The notes under the pieces: model-generated
The model's database searches: none
The model's input: the letters and a program-made list of their open reading frames with translations, nothing else
What the model was told of the DNA's origin: nothing
Assembly (NCBI RefSeq): GCF_000275845.1
Contig: NW_006766886.1
Coordinates: 808,238-872,237 of the forward strand
Source of the DNA: Dichomitus squalens LYAD-421 SS1
Lineage: Eukaryota > Basidiomycota > Agaricomycetes > Polyporales > Polyporaceae
Reading direction: 5' to 3'
Length of the DNA stretch: 64,000 nt
Made by a program: the position numbers and the translations under genes
Shown: positions 23,306 to 34,625 of the stretch, in pieces
How positions within the stretch are numbered: the first letter of the stretch is position 1
Layout: each line of letters begins with the position of its first letter

Positions 23306-25417
23306 CTAAGCATTCCCTGCCGACCGTCGCTCGATGTACCCTCGAATATTCATGTGCCCTTCAACGCTGCCGAAGAAACACCGTTTCGAGGGGTTCTCCC
23401 ATAACACGACACCGAGTTTCTTCGCGTAGTCGAGGACCCACTCGTAGTCGGCATGTGAAGCGAAGGCCGTATACAAATATCCTGCCGACGGTCAGAAGAT
23501 CAGTCCTCGTGTTGTATGACGTCGATGAGCTTAAATGGCACGGCAGTGACCTTCTTGCGACTTCACACGGTTTCTCTCAAGTTCCCACAGGCGGATTTGG
23601 TCCTGCACAGTGACTGGAAGAAGGGGTTTCTGGAAATGGGAGAGCGAGTTGAAAATCTGTTCGGAGGTGGTCCCAAGGAGGTTATCGGACTTACATTCTT
23701 GCGCATTTGGGGGTGGGCGTGCGTGATGAGATAACTGATGATCTTGACGGCTGTCGGCAAGATTCTACCGGCTGCACAACATGCAAGGCACATACCTGGT
23801 CGGCAGTGATGCCATTCGCGAGTGCTTTCTTGACGCTGTCACGAGTAATCTGGCCCACCACTAGATTGGGGAATCGATACTTGAGCGTTACGAAGAGGTT
23901 CAAGACGGCGATTTGGAGTGGATTATCTGTGCTTTCGTGACATCTCAACGCCGGCGGGCTCGTAGCACATCCAACTTACCCGTGTATGCGTAAAGGCGGT
24001 AGTTGGTCTCGAGGACGATGAACCCCTGAACATGCGATCCGTCTCCCGTGCCGGCGGACGTGGGAAGTGGTGGTGACGAAGACGTCAGTGTAGTTGCTAG
24101 TCTGGTCGGACTGAACTTCCTAGACGTCGCCTGCGATAGGAGGAAGGTAGATGGGGGTATCTATGATGTCAACACACTCCGGCTGAGAAGAGATGTCAAT
24201 GACGCTGACCGTGCGTTGTCTGATCAGACCATAGTCCCGCAGATCTTCGAGCATTGCTTTTTGAGTGGCACTCAGGTTTTCCGTGGAATAGCTCTGAGCA
24301 TGTGGTATAGCTTGAGTGACTTGCGCAATGAATTGAATGGTGTGTACTCCAACCTTGCCAAGTTCGGTGGTGGACAACATCAACAGGAAGCTGAGGACCT
24401 CTACAAGGTCCATCTGTCTTTCCTGGGGGATACAGGACGTCCAGCGTACCATCGTCAGAAAGAGATCTAAAATTACCTCTGCCATCTGAAGGTACTGCAG
24501 GAGCAGTTCCCATAGTTGCTCATGCGGTGGGTGAAGGAGGAATTGGAACCCCGCGGATGTGATTTGCAAAGTAGCGCCACTGACAGCGTTAAGCCCTAGA
24601 GGAATGTCATCGTCCGAATGATACGCACTGTACGGTGGCCATAAGGCCGCTGCGCTGGAGCAAGTATAGCACCCCTTGTGATGGTTTGGCAGGGAACTGG
24701 CCCGTACCCGAAGAGACCATGTAGTACAGAATGGTCTAAATCCGATATATTACTCATCTGTCACGACCTTGCGAGTAGAAGAAGCCGAACCTCCCAGCGT
24801 TCCAGCGCAAATGCATCTAAAGCTTCTATATCTGGAGGGGGATGTTTGTCGTCGTTTTCGGCGAGTATACCGAAACTGCCGCTTGTCCCGCTGTTACGAG
24901 AATCGATCAGCGGAGATGACGAAAACCATCTGCACTGCTCACCCTCCTGTGATGGCTTGTCGCAAGCTCGCTTTGAAGGTGGGATTGAGATTGTGCTTCA
25001 CAGGCTGCGGAGGTCCTGGCCTTGTCGATTGTTGGGGTAAGATGTGGAGACTCTGTAAAGTAGACAAAGCTTCCTGATACGGCCTGCGGAGGTTGAACGT
25101 CGATGAGAGGGAGCGGGGGTCTTAGGACTTACCGTTTGCCTTCCCGAGTGACCCACGCTGCCATGGTTGCTCCTGGAATCGGAGTTTCGAGCCATAGTAG
25201 GTTCATCACAATTTGTCGTTCCAAGGGCTGGAGTAACCTAGAATTTGGTCGCGTCGTCAGAGACGACCGCCACGTAAGATAACATGGTAGGGGGGGACAG
25301 TAACCTAAAGATTGACAAGCACGAAGAAGGCTTCTGATAGAGCCTGTTCATGGTAGACTGTGGTTGGGATAACAGGAAGCCAATGAGGCGATGTGATGTC
25401 TCCCCGCCATCCACCAT
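23306..25417 (-). CDS. TFB2: TFIIH core subunit TFB2 (p52 / GTF2H4)
   Basis: Subunit of the TFIIH core that anchors and stimulates the XPB/Ssl2 ATPase in transcription initiation and nucleotide excision repair. It is a many-exon minus-strand gene whose exons read in order: [161 protein letters not shown] and [13 protein letters not shown]. The C-terminal XPB-binding part contains [20 protein letters not shown] and ends before TAG at 23308-23306. Every expected block is present, so the gene appears intact. Start is taken at MVDGGETS; an ATG at 25471 would add 18 residues. Divergent from the gankyrin gene, 328 bp apart. Confidence 0.94.
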
Positions 25418-25745
25418 GGAGGCTTTGGAAGACTCTCCTGCAGGTCTGATGCGGATGGACGGGCCCACCATAGCGTTTCATTCACGTGTAATTTCGATTG
25501 ACCTACGAGAGGATCTGTGGTTCAGACAGATGACGCTAACGGCGTTGAACCCTGGGTGAACCACTCGGACAAACAAAGACGGAGGTGTGTTGTAGAGGCG
25601 CCTGCTCGCGCTGATTGCAAGCGCCCCGTGGCGTGGCACCCGTGAGAACGTACGCGCCGGTCATTGGCGCCGGCATACGCGTACCCATCGTCGCGTCTCG
25701 TTCCCGCCTCCTTCTCGAAAACAGTGTCCATACATTTCGGCGGGA
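25418..25745. promoter_or_regulatory. Divergent promoter region TFB2 / NAS6
   Basis: The 328 bp between two divergent start codons must serve a TFIIH subunit and a proteasome chaperone. No TATA box is visible. Confidence 0.45.
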
Positions 25746-26969
25746 ATGCCCAACACTTCAGTCCATGACGCAGCTTTGAACAGTGAGCTGGATTTTCTTG
25801 GCACAAGGCTGTTCAACTGATTCATGTTCTATAGAGCAGTTCGGCTTGGTTCGGTCTTTGGTTTCGCAAGACCCCGTACTCGTGAATGCTATAGACGACG
25901 TAAGCCCGCTCCACGTGTTTGTAACCATATCTCGGCTGAAGTTCCCTGCAGGATGGGCGGACGCCTCTGCACTGGGCTGCGTCGTCTGGCTCTGTGGATA
26001 TTGTTCGGTTTTTAATAGATCAGAAGGCCGACGTCAATCGCGGTGACAGTGGCGGTTGGACGCCGCTCCACATTGCGTGTGTGTACCCATGGGTATCTTA
26101 GTGTCTGCACCATCTCATTGTCGAGTACGAAAGCAAGCGGTGGCTTTGACGACGTTGTCCGGGAATTGCTCGGCGCAGGCGCAGAAGTGAATCGAACGAA
26201 TGACAAAGGCATTACTCCTCTGTGAGTTGTGTTATTGCGTCGTAGAAAGTTTTCTCCTCTAAACACAACTTTACAGGCATTACGCGGCATCGAAATCTCG
26301 AATCGAGGTATCTCGATTACCCTGAGATCCTTTGCTTCTAGCTAACTGCCACACAGATCGGCAAGCTGCTGATCGCGAGAGGAGCTGACGTACGCGCGCC
26401 GGCCATCTATTGCTTGGTCTCGGTTTCTCACATAGGATGTACAGATCAACGCTCGAGATAAGGCAAATCAGACTCCACTGTTTGTCCCAGGTTCCCAGCC
26501 ACGCGCGTATGACGTCCGTACTGACGGAGTCGTTGCTCGCTACCCAATACAGGCATAGGGCGGCGACGACAGGGTCGACGGGCTTCATAAATCTCCTTCT
26601 GAACCCGCCTGAGGGGTCTCCCAAGACCCGCCTCAATACCGCGGATCGCGTTGGTACGTCGGCTTGTCCTATAGTACGTAACGTCGGCGTGATTGCTGAC
26701 TGCCCAAACGGCGGCCAGGCAACACGCCGCTGCACCTTGCGATGGAGTCGGCGCACGCAGAGGCAGCTTGTCTCCTCATTGAGGCTGGCGCAGATCGTGA
26801 GCGGGTGCGTCGGAACACTTTTTTTTTGCCAAGCTGCAATCTCACAACATCACATCTGACCTTGCAGGAGAATCTCGATGGCGAGATGCCAGAAGATCTC
26901 GAGGGCGTGGGCGGACAGGAACAACGACGTGCGAAGGCGTACGTCATTGAACGATGTGGCAAACGGTGA
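25746..26969 (+). CDS. NAS6: Gankyrin / Nas6, proteasome assembly chaperone
   Basis: Ankyrin-repeat chaperone that binds the ATPase Rpt3 during assembly of the 19S particle. About nine short exons from MPNTSVHDAALN at 25746 to TGA at 26969 encode roughly 240 residues of stacked ankyrin repeats. Repeat signatures are DGRTPLHWAASSGSVDIVRF, SGGWTPLHIA, DKGITPLHYAASKSR, NQTPLHRAATTGS and NTPLHLAMESAHAEAACLLI. The repeats are interrupted by introns at irregular points. The block INLLLNPPEGSPKTRLN is typical of fungal Nas6, as is the tail after EAGADRE. Intron acceptors in the middle (around 26.43 kb) were chosen to keep the repeat frame and are slightly less certain than the rest. It converges with sesquiterpene synthase 2. 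Confidence 0.9.
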
Positions 26970-27473
26970 CCAGCGACGATGGATCGACCATCTGCGATCC
27001 GTCGTTCACGATCTGTGCGCACGATCCGGGTACGCGGGGTACGCGTCCAATCTCAAAGAGGCTCGTCATCAAGTAGCCGGAAGAAGTCGTTTTGAACTTT
27101 GTATTGTGAACGCTAATTGTATCCGACGCCTCGGGCTCCTTGTATGTTGTACACTCGGAGCCGGACACGTCGAACAAGCGACCGCCGCGGACCTTCTATC
27201 GTTTCATGAAGGTGGCTGAGTTATACCTACATACATCAGATGAACAGGACGAGCGGAGTATCGTTCGGGATCTATGTTGTGACTCCTATCAAGCGCTGCC
27301 GTGGGTGATCATAAATCATACAGCATAAGCATAAACATAAGGACCGAAGATGGGCAATATGAGACACTGGGTCATCGAATGGGCATCCGTGCGTGAAGGA
27401 AGACAGCATGTCCCCCTCTATGGAAAGGCAATCCACGAAGATGGTATATCACGGCGGGTTTCTTCTCCGCATG
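26970..27473. other. Intergenic, tail-to-tail
   Basis: The 3' flanks of NAS6 and terpene synthase 2. No coding exon or repeat recognised. Confidence 0.5.
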
Positions 27474-28778
27474 TTACGCGTCGTTCCAAGGACGAGTAGA
27501 AGAATGTGATGGGGAGCTTGTCGGGCAGGAGCCGCCTGCCCGAGGTACGCGCGCTGGGATGCAAGCGCACCTCATCAGGAAATGCGCCCACCTGTTGTGG
27601 ACGAGCGCGTCGTTGGGCTGATCGCGGCCCGCCACAGACATCCGAGGACGCAAGATCACGACACGACGATGCTTCACCGCGGCGCCGTCGCTACCAAAGT
27701 AGCGCGCAGAGTCGAAGCTCCACTGCAGCGCACCGACCATCCAGTCCTGGAGGCCCTGGACGTACAGATTGACGTCCATGTCAATCTCCTCTCCCCAAGA
27801 TGGAAGGCTCCTCCTGATGCTCTCGAAACGGGCGATTGACGCGTTGGTGAGGTCACCAACGTAGTCAACGGCCGCTTGCAACGAGAAGTCATGCCTGTGC
27901 ATGACGACCTCGACCATGTTGTGGGTGTCGCCACGTGCCTGTTCGACGTCGTACGAGAAGATGTCCTGTGCGGTGCGCGAAGGCTTCGGAGTGAGACACA
28001 CCGAGTGTCAAGCAGAGAAGGGTCACGACGCACATTGGACCACGATATATGCGAGTTTGCAGCTTCCTCAAGAGCGCGGATCGCAGGATGGGCCATGACT
28101 TCGTCGGGAAGGTCAATTCCAGCGGCGTACTCGATCAGCGCGAAGCACGGTTTGCAACCGCTCGTGTCCATCCGAAGAGCAATATACTCTTCCAGGGAAG
28201 GCACGTCCCCACAGGCCCGATCACTGGCCTGTTGCGCGACCGCCCGAAAGAAGAGGTCCATCGTCTCGATAAACCGACGCGTGCATCCAGGGCCCGCGGT
28301 GCGCCGGAACCGACCAGAGAAGCTGTGCTCCTTGGTAAGCGTGGACACACAAGAGGATCCACATCCACAAAGGTGATCGACTGAGCGATTCGACGGACCT
28401 TTTTGCCAGCTTCCCTGCCGCTTTTTGCGTCGTGAAACCTACCGGGTCCCAGAATGCGCCCATGACGCTGCCCGCGAGCCCGACTGTATCGTGATCGCTG
28501 AACTCGTCCGACCAATCGTCGAGGGTGAAGAGGAAGTTGAGGAAGTCGGCCACGTCCCTTAGGCGTGTAGCGTCCGTGTTCGGATAACACATGGCAGTGA
28601 GTTCTCCCGCGTGGAGACGACGGAATGCAGCCTGTCGTTTGGCAGTGAACTTGGCGTCTTTCAGAAGCCAGTCTTCAGAGGCGCGTGCGACGGAAGCACA
28701 GTGCACGTTCGTCCTGAATGGATATTGGCAGTAGGAAAAGAGATCGGGAAGAATGAACGTTCGAGGAGCCAAACCCAT
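27474..28778 (-). CDS. Sesquiterpene synthase 2 (class I terpene cyclase)
   Basis: Second farnesyl-diphosphate cyclase, paralogous to the one at 13.8 kb. Three exons (28778-28399, 28322-28034, 27965-27474) give 386 residues. The metal site is LDDWSDE (D87, D88, D91, E92). The NSE triad is NDIFSYDVE (N223, S227, E231), followed by QARGDTHN. The Arg-Tyr pair appears as ARYFG. Exon 2 is 289 nt in both paralogs, and introns 1 (phase 2) and 2 (phase 0) are at the same sites. The last 40 or so residues, after the RYFG region, are Arg/Pro/Ser-rich and unlike the usual short tail, so a missed intron or late frameshift is possible. The ATG at 28778 (MGLAPRTF) is preferred over one at 28859, which lies too close to the TATA box. 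Confidence 0.92.
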
Positions 28779-28872
28779 GTCGAACGCGGACGCTGAGGCG
28801 TAGAGGAGAGGTGAGGATACGGGAACGATGGTCTTAAGCACTAGCCGTGACTCGGGCATCTACAGTCATTGC

Positions 28873-28879
28873 CTTTATA
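28873..28879 (-). promoter_or_regulatory. TATA box of sesquiterpene synthase 2
   Basis: On the minus strand this reads tataaag, 95-101 bp upstream of the ATG at 28778 and only about 14-20 bp from the ATG at 28859. The spacing argues for the downstream start codon. Confidence 0.6.
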
Positions 28880-30817
28880 GCCTGTCCAGGCGCGGCTGCC
28901 TGCCGCTCCGAGTGACGAAGAAGGCAGGACATAATCAAGCACCCAGCCTTTTGACTTTCCACGCTACACGTGTCCCACAATAACCTAATGGATGTAGAGC
29001 GTGAGCAGACGGCGATGGGGCAGGAGAAGGGTTGCCATGAGTTGCGTACCACGACACCCAGCCTTGCATCGTGGATCAAGCGTCAACTGATCAATTGCAC
29101 TGGATGTCGAGAATGCCGTTAGAGGGCTCAAGGCACCGAAAACGGCAAGTGGACGGATAAAAATTGTGAATGAACGACATTGGCAGGAGGCTGTTATGAG
29201 AAATGCTGAACACTGTCCGGTCAGCTGGCAGTACATGTCGATATTCTGCAGGGAAGGGTGATTCGGCTGGTCAGGAAGACGGGAAGGGTACGTACGGGAG
29301 CCCCAACTCAGCAGCGGTAAGCGGGTGAACCTGCATGCATCGATTCCCACTGTTTCCCAGGGCCAAAAACGCCGAAGTTCCTTGTGCTTCAACATGCGCA
29401 TGCGGCGAGGTGGTAACGAACCTACCCATTTCCCCAACCCCTCGCCGGTGCGTCTAGTGACCTCGCGTCAGCTGTGCCTCAGCTGCTAATGATAATCATC
29501 TGCTCTACATTCGGTGACCGTCATACTAAGCATGAGTGAGGCCGGCGGTAAGTGTACTTCGCGGAAAGCATAAATGGTGATTAGAACTACCGCCTTAGAC
29601 ATCCGCTCCGCATTACGTCGTATTTTGACAGAACGCACGAGCGACACTAGGTCACGACATCCGCTTACTTCAGAGGTTATGATGCGCTCTTGGATCGTAG
29701 AGCTGCATGGTCCCACCGTGGCACATCTTATAGTAGGACCATAGAGGTATAGCATGGGACTCACTATAGCATTCGAGGTCCAATACGGGACGAGGGTATT
29801 GACAGCTCGCCGTACCGGCTGACCGGTGTAAGATCCTAGCGAGCGGCCTCACGCAATCGCCCGACCCAGGAGGCGTCCCGGGGCGGCGGTAGGGAGTGAA
29901 ATATGATTGCCGCATGCTTTTTAGCACAAGGGGACAGTAAGCTGTATCAGCCCGCTCGACGCCTTCTCACCGGGCATGCACACAGTGACAGCTTCGTGAA
30001 ATTGAATGACGGGTCAGATCTTGTCCAAGAACAGACCTAACTACGCACCTAGTGATGTCAATTATGGATGAAAGGCGTCAAAGCGACCCCAATACAGCGT
30101 GGAAGGCTATGAGGACCCTGTCTGTCTCGCCGCGCGCGACGCCAGCCGTAAGGGAACGATTCTTCTCATAGCGCTCGGATGGGCGCACAGCCAACGAATG
30201 TACTGATGCCGGAGCATAGAGCAGAACGATTACAAGAGGCGGATGATGCACTTACGGGGACCCGGCTGCGAAATCAGTGCATGTTCGCCGCTCGCGTTGG
30301 GCGGCAATACTGCTTCGAGAGGCACTCTAAGACGGTCGCTTCAATGAAAGCAGAACCGTCCATGTGCATATTTCGAAGACCAAACGGCTCGAGTGGCAGT
30401 AGCTAGAATGATCGGGCGAGGTTCGCTGAACAGTACTAGGGGGAGGACTTAATATGACGCTGTGATGAACGAGTTGGAGCACTGGCGTCAAACACTATCT
30501 GGTACCAGAACCTGCATCCGACAACCCGTAACTTGCCCCATCATCTACACTATTTTATGCCTGTCCACTGGAACCATGAGTGCACTCTGGCGACATCTGA
30601 AACTATGCTATCGCAGGCAAGTAGGATACTTGAGCGTTCGTATACCTGATAAGCCCAGACAGGACTCAGCGGACCTGAGTCGGGATTTGCGACGTAGTAT
30701 ATTGGCGCGCAAAACGTTGCGGCCCTGGGAGGACGCACCTGAATTCTCGCGGTACGCTTTCCCTTGGGCCATCGCTGCCCCTCAGCCATACCCGCCGCCA
30801 TCCACGAGTCTTACAGG
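28880..30817. other. Gene-poor stretch
   Basis: Nearly 2 kb between the terpene synthase 2 promoter and the arrestin-like gene. Only short shadow ORFs; no RNA gene or mobile element recognised. Confidence 0.45.
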
Positions 30818-32462
30818 ATGGTCTCGACACCCCCTGCTTATCCCTTAGGCTTTGCAGCCGCATCCCAGCTGGACGTCTCCCAAGCCCTGCCTGGCTACAC
30901 TCGCACGGTCGGTCCCGAGTGGGATGTCCCCGCAGCTGATCGACACCATAACTTTCATCTTACGAAGAAGACTGGAGAACGGTGGCTGACGCTGAGCCTG
31001 ACCAGTCGTGCCGCTACTGCGGCTGACACGCCGACGTTTTTCCAGGGTGGGGACGTGAGCGGGTCTCTGCAGCTGCAGTTGGATAACGAGGAAATGGTCG
31101 ATGGGATTACTATTGCTGTGAGTGTAGTCAAATATACGAGTAACTACTACCCCATGCTAGCAATATACTCCCTAAATCCCCACTTTTGGCCTGGATAACC
31201 ACTGGGATTGCCATGCTCATCCGGATCATAGCTTTATGGGAGGCTCTCGATCTTCTCCCACTCCACATCCAACTTTCTTTACATGTCGCGATCTGTTTAC
31301 TCAGCCGACGACAAGTCTTCCGGAGGCTCGGAGGCCTCGTCAGTCGCGGCTCGGCGGGGGAGACTACAAGGTCGCTACGACTGGCCTTACTCATTCCGCC
31401 TCCCCAAGGGAGTCAGTATCCTCTCGTCCATCACCACGAATGCGGAAGTAGAGAGGCAGAGCTATCGTCTTCCTCCCAGTTTCTCCGACGAACATTCAAA
31501 TGTTGAGATTCAGTATTCCCTCGTCGTTCGTGTGGACAGAGGAGGCCTTCGCAAAGGCAGCAAGTAAGCTCAGATACTTTTCTCTCACCGATGTGATGTT
31601 AACTAGAATGCAGGCTCGTCGTCCCCATTGTATACGTTCCGCTGGCGAGACCAGGTCCTCCAACAATTCTCCGTCAGCTCGCCTATCAACAATGTGTGGC
31701 AATACCTGGTCCGGACATCGATCCTGTGGGTTGGAAGACAAGCGGACCTGTGAAGGTAGAGGGCACGCTCTTCAAGACGATTCACCTGGAAGCATTGTGC
31801 ACGGTTCGTTGCCGTCTCTACAGCTCGCAAGCAAGCATGCTGAACGAAGGCGCTAGATGTCTGTAGCCCGACCTGTAAGGAGTCACAGTCCTTGTATCCC
31901 TATCCTCATTACTCAGATGAGTTCATACAGCTTACATACACTAGAGGCGCTCCTATACACCTAATCATCTCGATACGTAGCAACAACGGGCAATTTCTAG
32001 ACCTTCTTACCCCTCAATCCATGCAAGTTGCACTGATTCAACATATCACATTCGGCGACGAGGGCAATCAGCCGCGTTTCTCCCGTAGGTTATCGGCTCA
32101 AATTACGATGAAGACCCGAAGCCTTGCGGTGGCGACGTGGTGGAGAGTCAGCAACCCTGCTACATCATCTGAAGTACGGACGTTCGCTGGCGAAGTGCTA
32201 ATTCCTGATGACGCAGTCCCCGCCTGCCGTATTCTCCATTACGGACATGAGGTATAGGCCCTTCTCTTTGAACGGTCCGACGAATCCACTGACTTCCTTT
32301 TCGTAGTATAAACTTATTTTTAGTTCCATGAGCGCAGTGGGATTCTTTTCAGGTACATCCTCCAAAAAGCCGTTGCTTACGGAATCGGTCGGAATCGTTA
32401 CTGCCTTCGCCCAAGGACCTCAACCGCGTTCCTACATCCTGCCAGAGTACGTTGCTGAATGA
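30818..32462 (+). CDS. Arrestin-like protein with N-terminal PPxY motif
   Basis: Member of the fungal arrestin-related group, adaptors that bring Nedd4/Rsp5-type ubiquitin ligases to membrane cargo. Five exons (30818-31117, 31232-31563, 31614-31803, 31931-32251, 32307-32462) give 432 residues with matching phases. The arrestin N-domain is suggested by FFQGGDVSGSLQLQLDNEEM and ITIALYGRLSIFSHS. Later blocks are YDWPYSFRLPKGVSI, LPPSFSDEHSNVEIQYSLVV and YTRGAPIHLIISI, which match the beta-sandwich pattern of basidiomycete arrestin-like proteins. STPPAYPLG near the start contains a PPAY motif able to bind WW domains. The second exon has a Ser/Arg insert (about residues 120-140). The cargo is unknown. 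The junction 31804-31930 is the least certain. It ends 98 bp from the convergent aldo-keto reductase. Confidence 0.82.
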
Positions 32463-32560
32463 TACAGTTATTTGATTGTGTCTTCTATCGTTTCCGCCTC
32501 ATGTACCAATATGATTTTGTTGCACATACAATGCCCTGTCATTGAATGTAGCCAAGACTT

Positions 32561-33958
32561 TCATGGCGCGTTCGTAGGGTCCCAATCAGTGACGAGATCT
32601 GTAGGACACCTGTTAGGCGCATCTTGTAATTGGCCGCCAGTGCGAACGTACATTCGTCCAACGCATCGAGCTCTGCAACCTCCCCTGCGATGAGTTCGAA
32701 GTCGAACAGGTTGATATTAGACACAATGCGGCTGCGCTTCGCGGACTTCGGAATGGCAACGAAACCCTGCACGGCGCGAGTCAGCCAATCGGCGCTGCAG
32801 CAACGATTTTTGGACTTGATACCTTCTGTAGAGACCACCGCAGCAAGACATGTGCGGGGTCCTTCTTGTACTTCTCGGCCAAGGCGACGATCTTGGGGTG
32901 GCGGAACCGAAGACCGCGTACTAAGGGCGCCCACGCCTGCCATGCGCGCACAAATAGGTCAGAGATCGATGCCGGTCCGGCGAGGGACGTACCTCCAGCA
33001 CGATATTGTGTTGGCGGCAGAACGCGACTATGTCCGTCCTAGTCATGAACGGGTGCAGGTCAATCTGAGGGAACATGGTCAGTGCTACCAGGCAATCGTA
33101 GCACCTGTCCAGGTACGAGTGCAGACCTGGTTGACCGCGGGAACCTCGAGCCCGGCGTCGATGAGCTCCTTGAGATGTCTAATGGAGAAGCAGCTCACGC
33201 CGATGCTGCGAAAGAGGCCCTCCTTTTTCGCATCGATGGCTGCTTTCCAGCTCTGCAGACGCATTTCGCGGCCTCCGATAGGCCCATGAAGGAGATACAG
33301 GTCGACATAACCCAGACCGCACTCCGCTACTGACTTTCGCATCGCTTCTTTTGCGTTGGCGTAGCCGTTGTTGTACTTGAGCTTCGTGGTATAGAAGACC
33401 GTCTCGCGAGGCGTTTCCGTCGCCTTGCACCAGTCCAGGATGGCGCGCCCGACCTCCTTCTCGTTCTCATACCACTGGGCAGAGTCCTAAATCCATGAGT
33501 CGAGAGGGTCGAAGAGACGTCAGTTTGACACTGTTGCGAGCCAAGTCCCGAAGGCGACTGTTCCTGGTAGATCCGTACGTACAATGTGGCGATAACCAGC
33601 CTGTGTTGGCCAAATGTGCCATTTGCAGCGGTCAGCAACATATAATAATATGACGTCTCGCCCATCCCCTTGTCAAACAAAGTACCACAACACACCTCGA
33701 GAGCCCACCGGACGGCGTTATAGGCTTCTTCGCCTTCCATCTCGTAAGTGCCTGCACAGAAGCCAGTGATTTTCAATGGAGTCGCGTCACAGCTGTGCAA
33801 GGTGAATCACTTACCGAAGCCGATGATGGGGATCTCATTTCCGTCGTTCAGCTGGGATGCGTGGAGGGTGTGTTTTGGGTTAGCACATGCAGCTATCTGT
33901 GACGCGGGGGGCTGTCAGTTAGCCTTACCTTGAGCTTCGATTGCGCTGAGAGTGCCAT
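32561..33958 (-). CDS. Aldo-keto reductase
   Basis: NADPH-dependent reductase of the AKR superfamily, closest in motif layout to the diketogluconate-reductase/GCY1-like fungal enzymes; substrate unknown. Starting at MALSAQSKLK (33958), the exons read LNDGNEIPIIGFGTYE, then AGYRHI, DSAQWYENEKEVGRAI, YTTKLKYNNGY, GLGYVDLYLLHGP and LIDAGLEVPAVNQ. QIDLHPFMTRTDIVAFCRQH and FVAIPKSAKRSRIVSNINLF follow, with an end at DEYLVTDWDPT before TGA at 32563-32561. The catalytic tetrad is complete: Asp of HIDSAQ, Tyr of QWYEN, Lys of TTKL and His of LLHGP. IPKSAKRSRIVSN is the NADPH-binding signature. One short exon encodes only AGYRHI. The gene looks functional. Confidence 0.93.
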
Positions 33959-34625
33959 TGTGATCTTGAGATGAGAGAGGTCCGTGCAACCTGCGATCCA
34001 ACTGGTGCATTCACCCTGCCGATAAACGTCACTGCTAACGTAGAATGAGCTGAAAATGCCCCTGAGGGCCGAGGCGGGCGCGCGCGCCGGGCCTCCGTGA
34101 GCGAAATAGGCGCCCAAACAGCGAAAGAATTTGTCCGGACATCCTCTATAACATCAATTGTCCGCTTGTCGTAGGCTTGAATCACCATTGATTGCTGAGT
34201 ATCAATACATACTGGACCTTGCAGAGAGAGAGAGCCAGGCCTTGCGGGGGGAAAGCCAATATATCGCATTGAATTGAACTGTGCAACCGTCAATACTTGA
34301 AGGGGTTTGTCTGTAGGTACTTCTCAACATTGAATTATTCTCAAAGGCTTTGGGTGGGTCCCCTCCCTATGTAGACGGGACAGAGAGCGAGCGTCGTGAC
34401 TCAGCCCAAGCCCCAGGAGAGCAGCACGGCGGATGTGCTTGGTTGTGGAGTTGCCGCAGAAAGCGCACGTGGCCTGGAACAGAACAAAGGGCTTAGTCAT
34501 CATTGGCGCTGGCATGGGCCTGCTGGGTCGCTCTCTTGTCGCAGGGCCGGTGCATTCCACGGCCTTTACACTCTCCCATATCATCGACCGCCTTCTTATA
34601 CTCTCAACCAACAGACAAACTTGCC
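33959..34625. promoter_or_regulatory. Divergent promoter region, aldo-keto reductase / RING-like gene
   Basis: About 670 bp between divergent starts. It contains a short CT/GA-rich patch (gagagagagagcc near 34222-34234) but no coding exon. Confidence 0.4.

Noticed and set aside
13813..34117. Terpene biosynthetic gene cluster including the aldo-keto reductase
   Set aside because: No P450, oxidase or transporter lies next to either synthase; housekeeping genes (TFIIH subunit, proteasome chaperone) sit between, and the reductase is separated by 3.8 kb and an arrestin gene.
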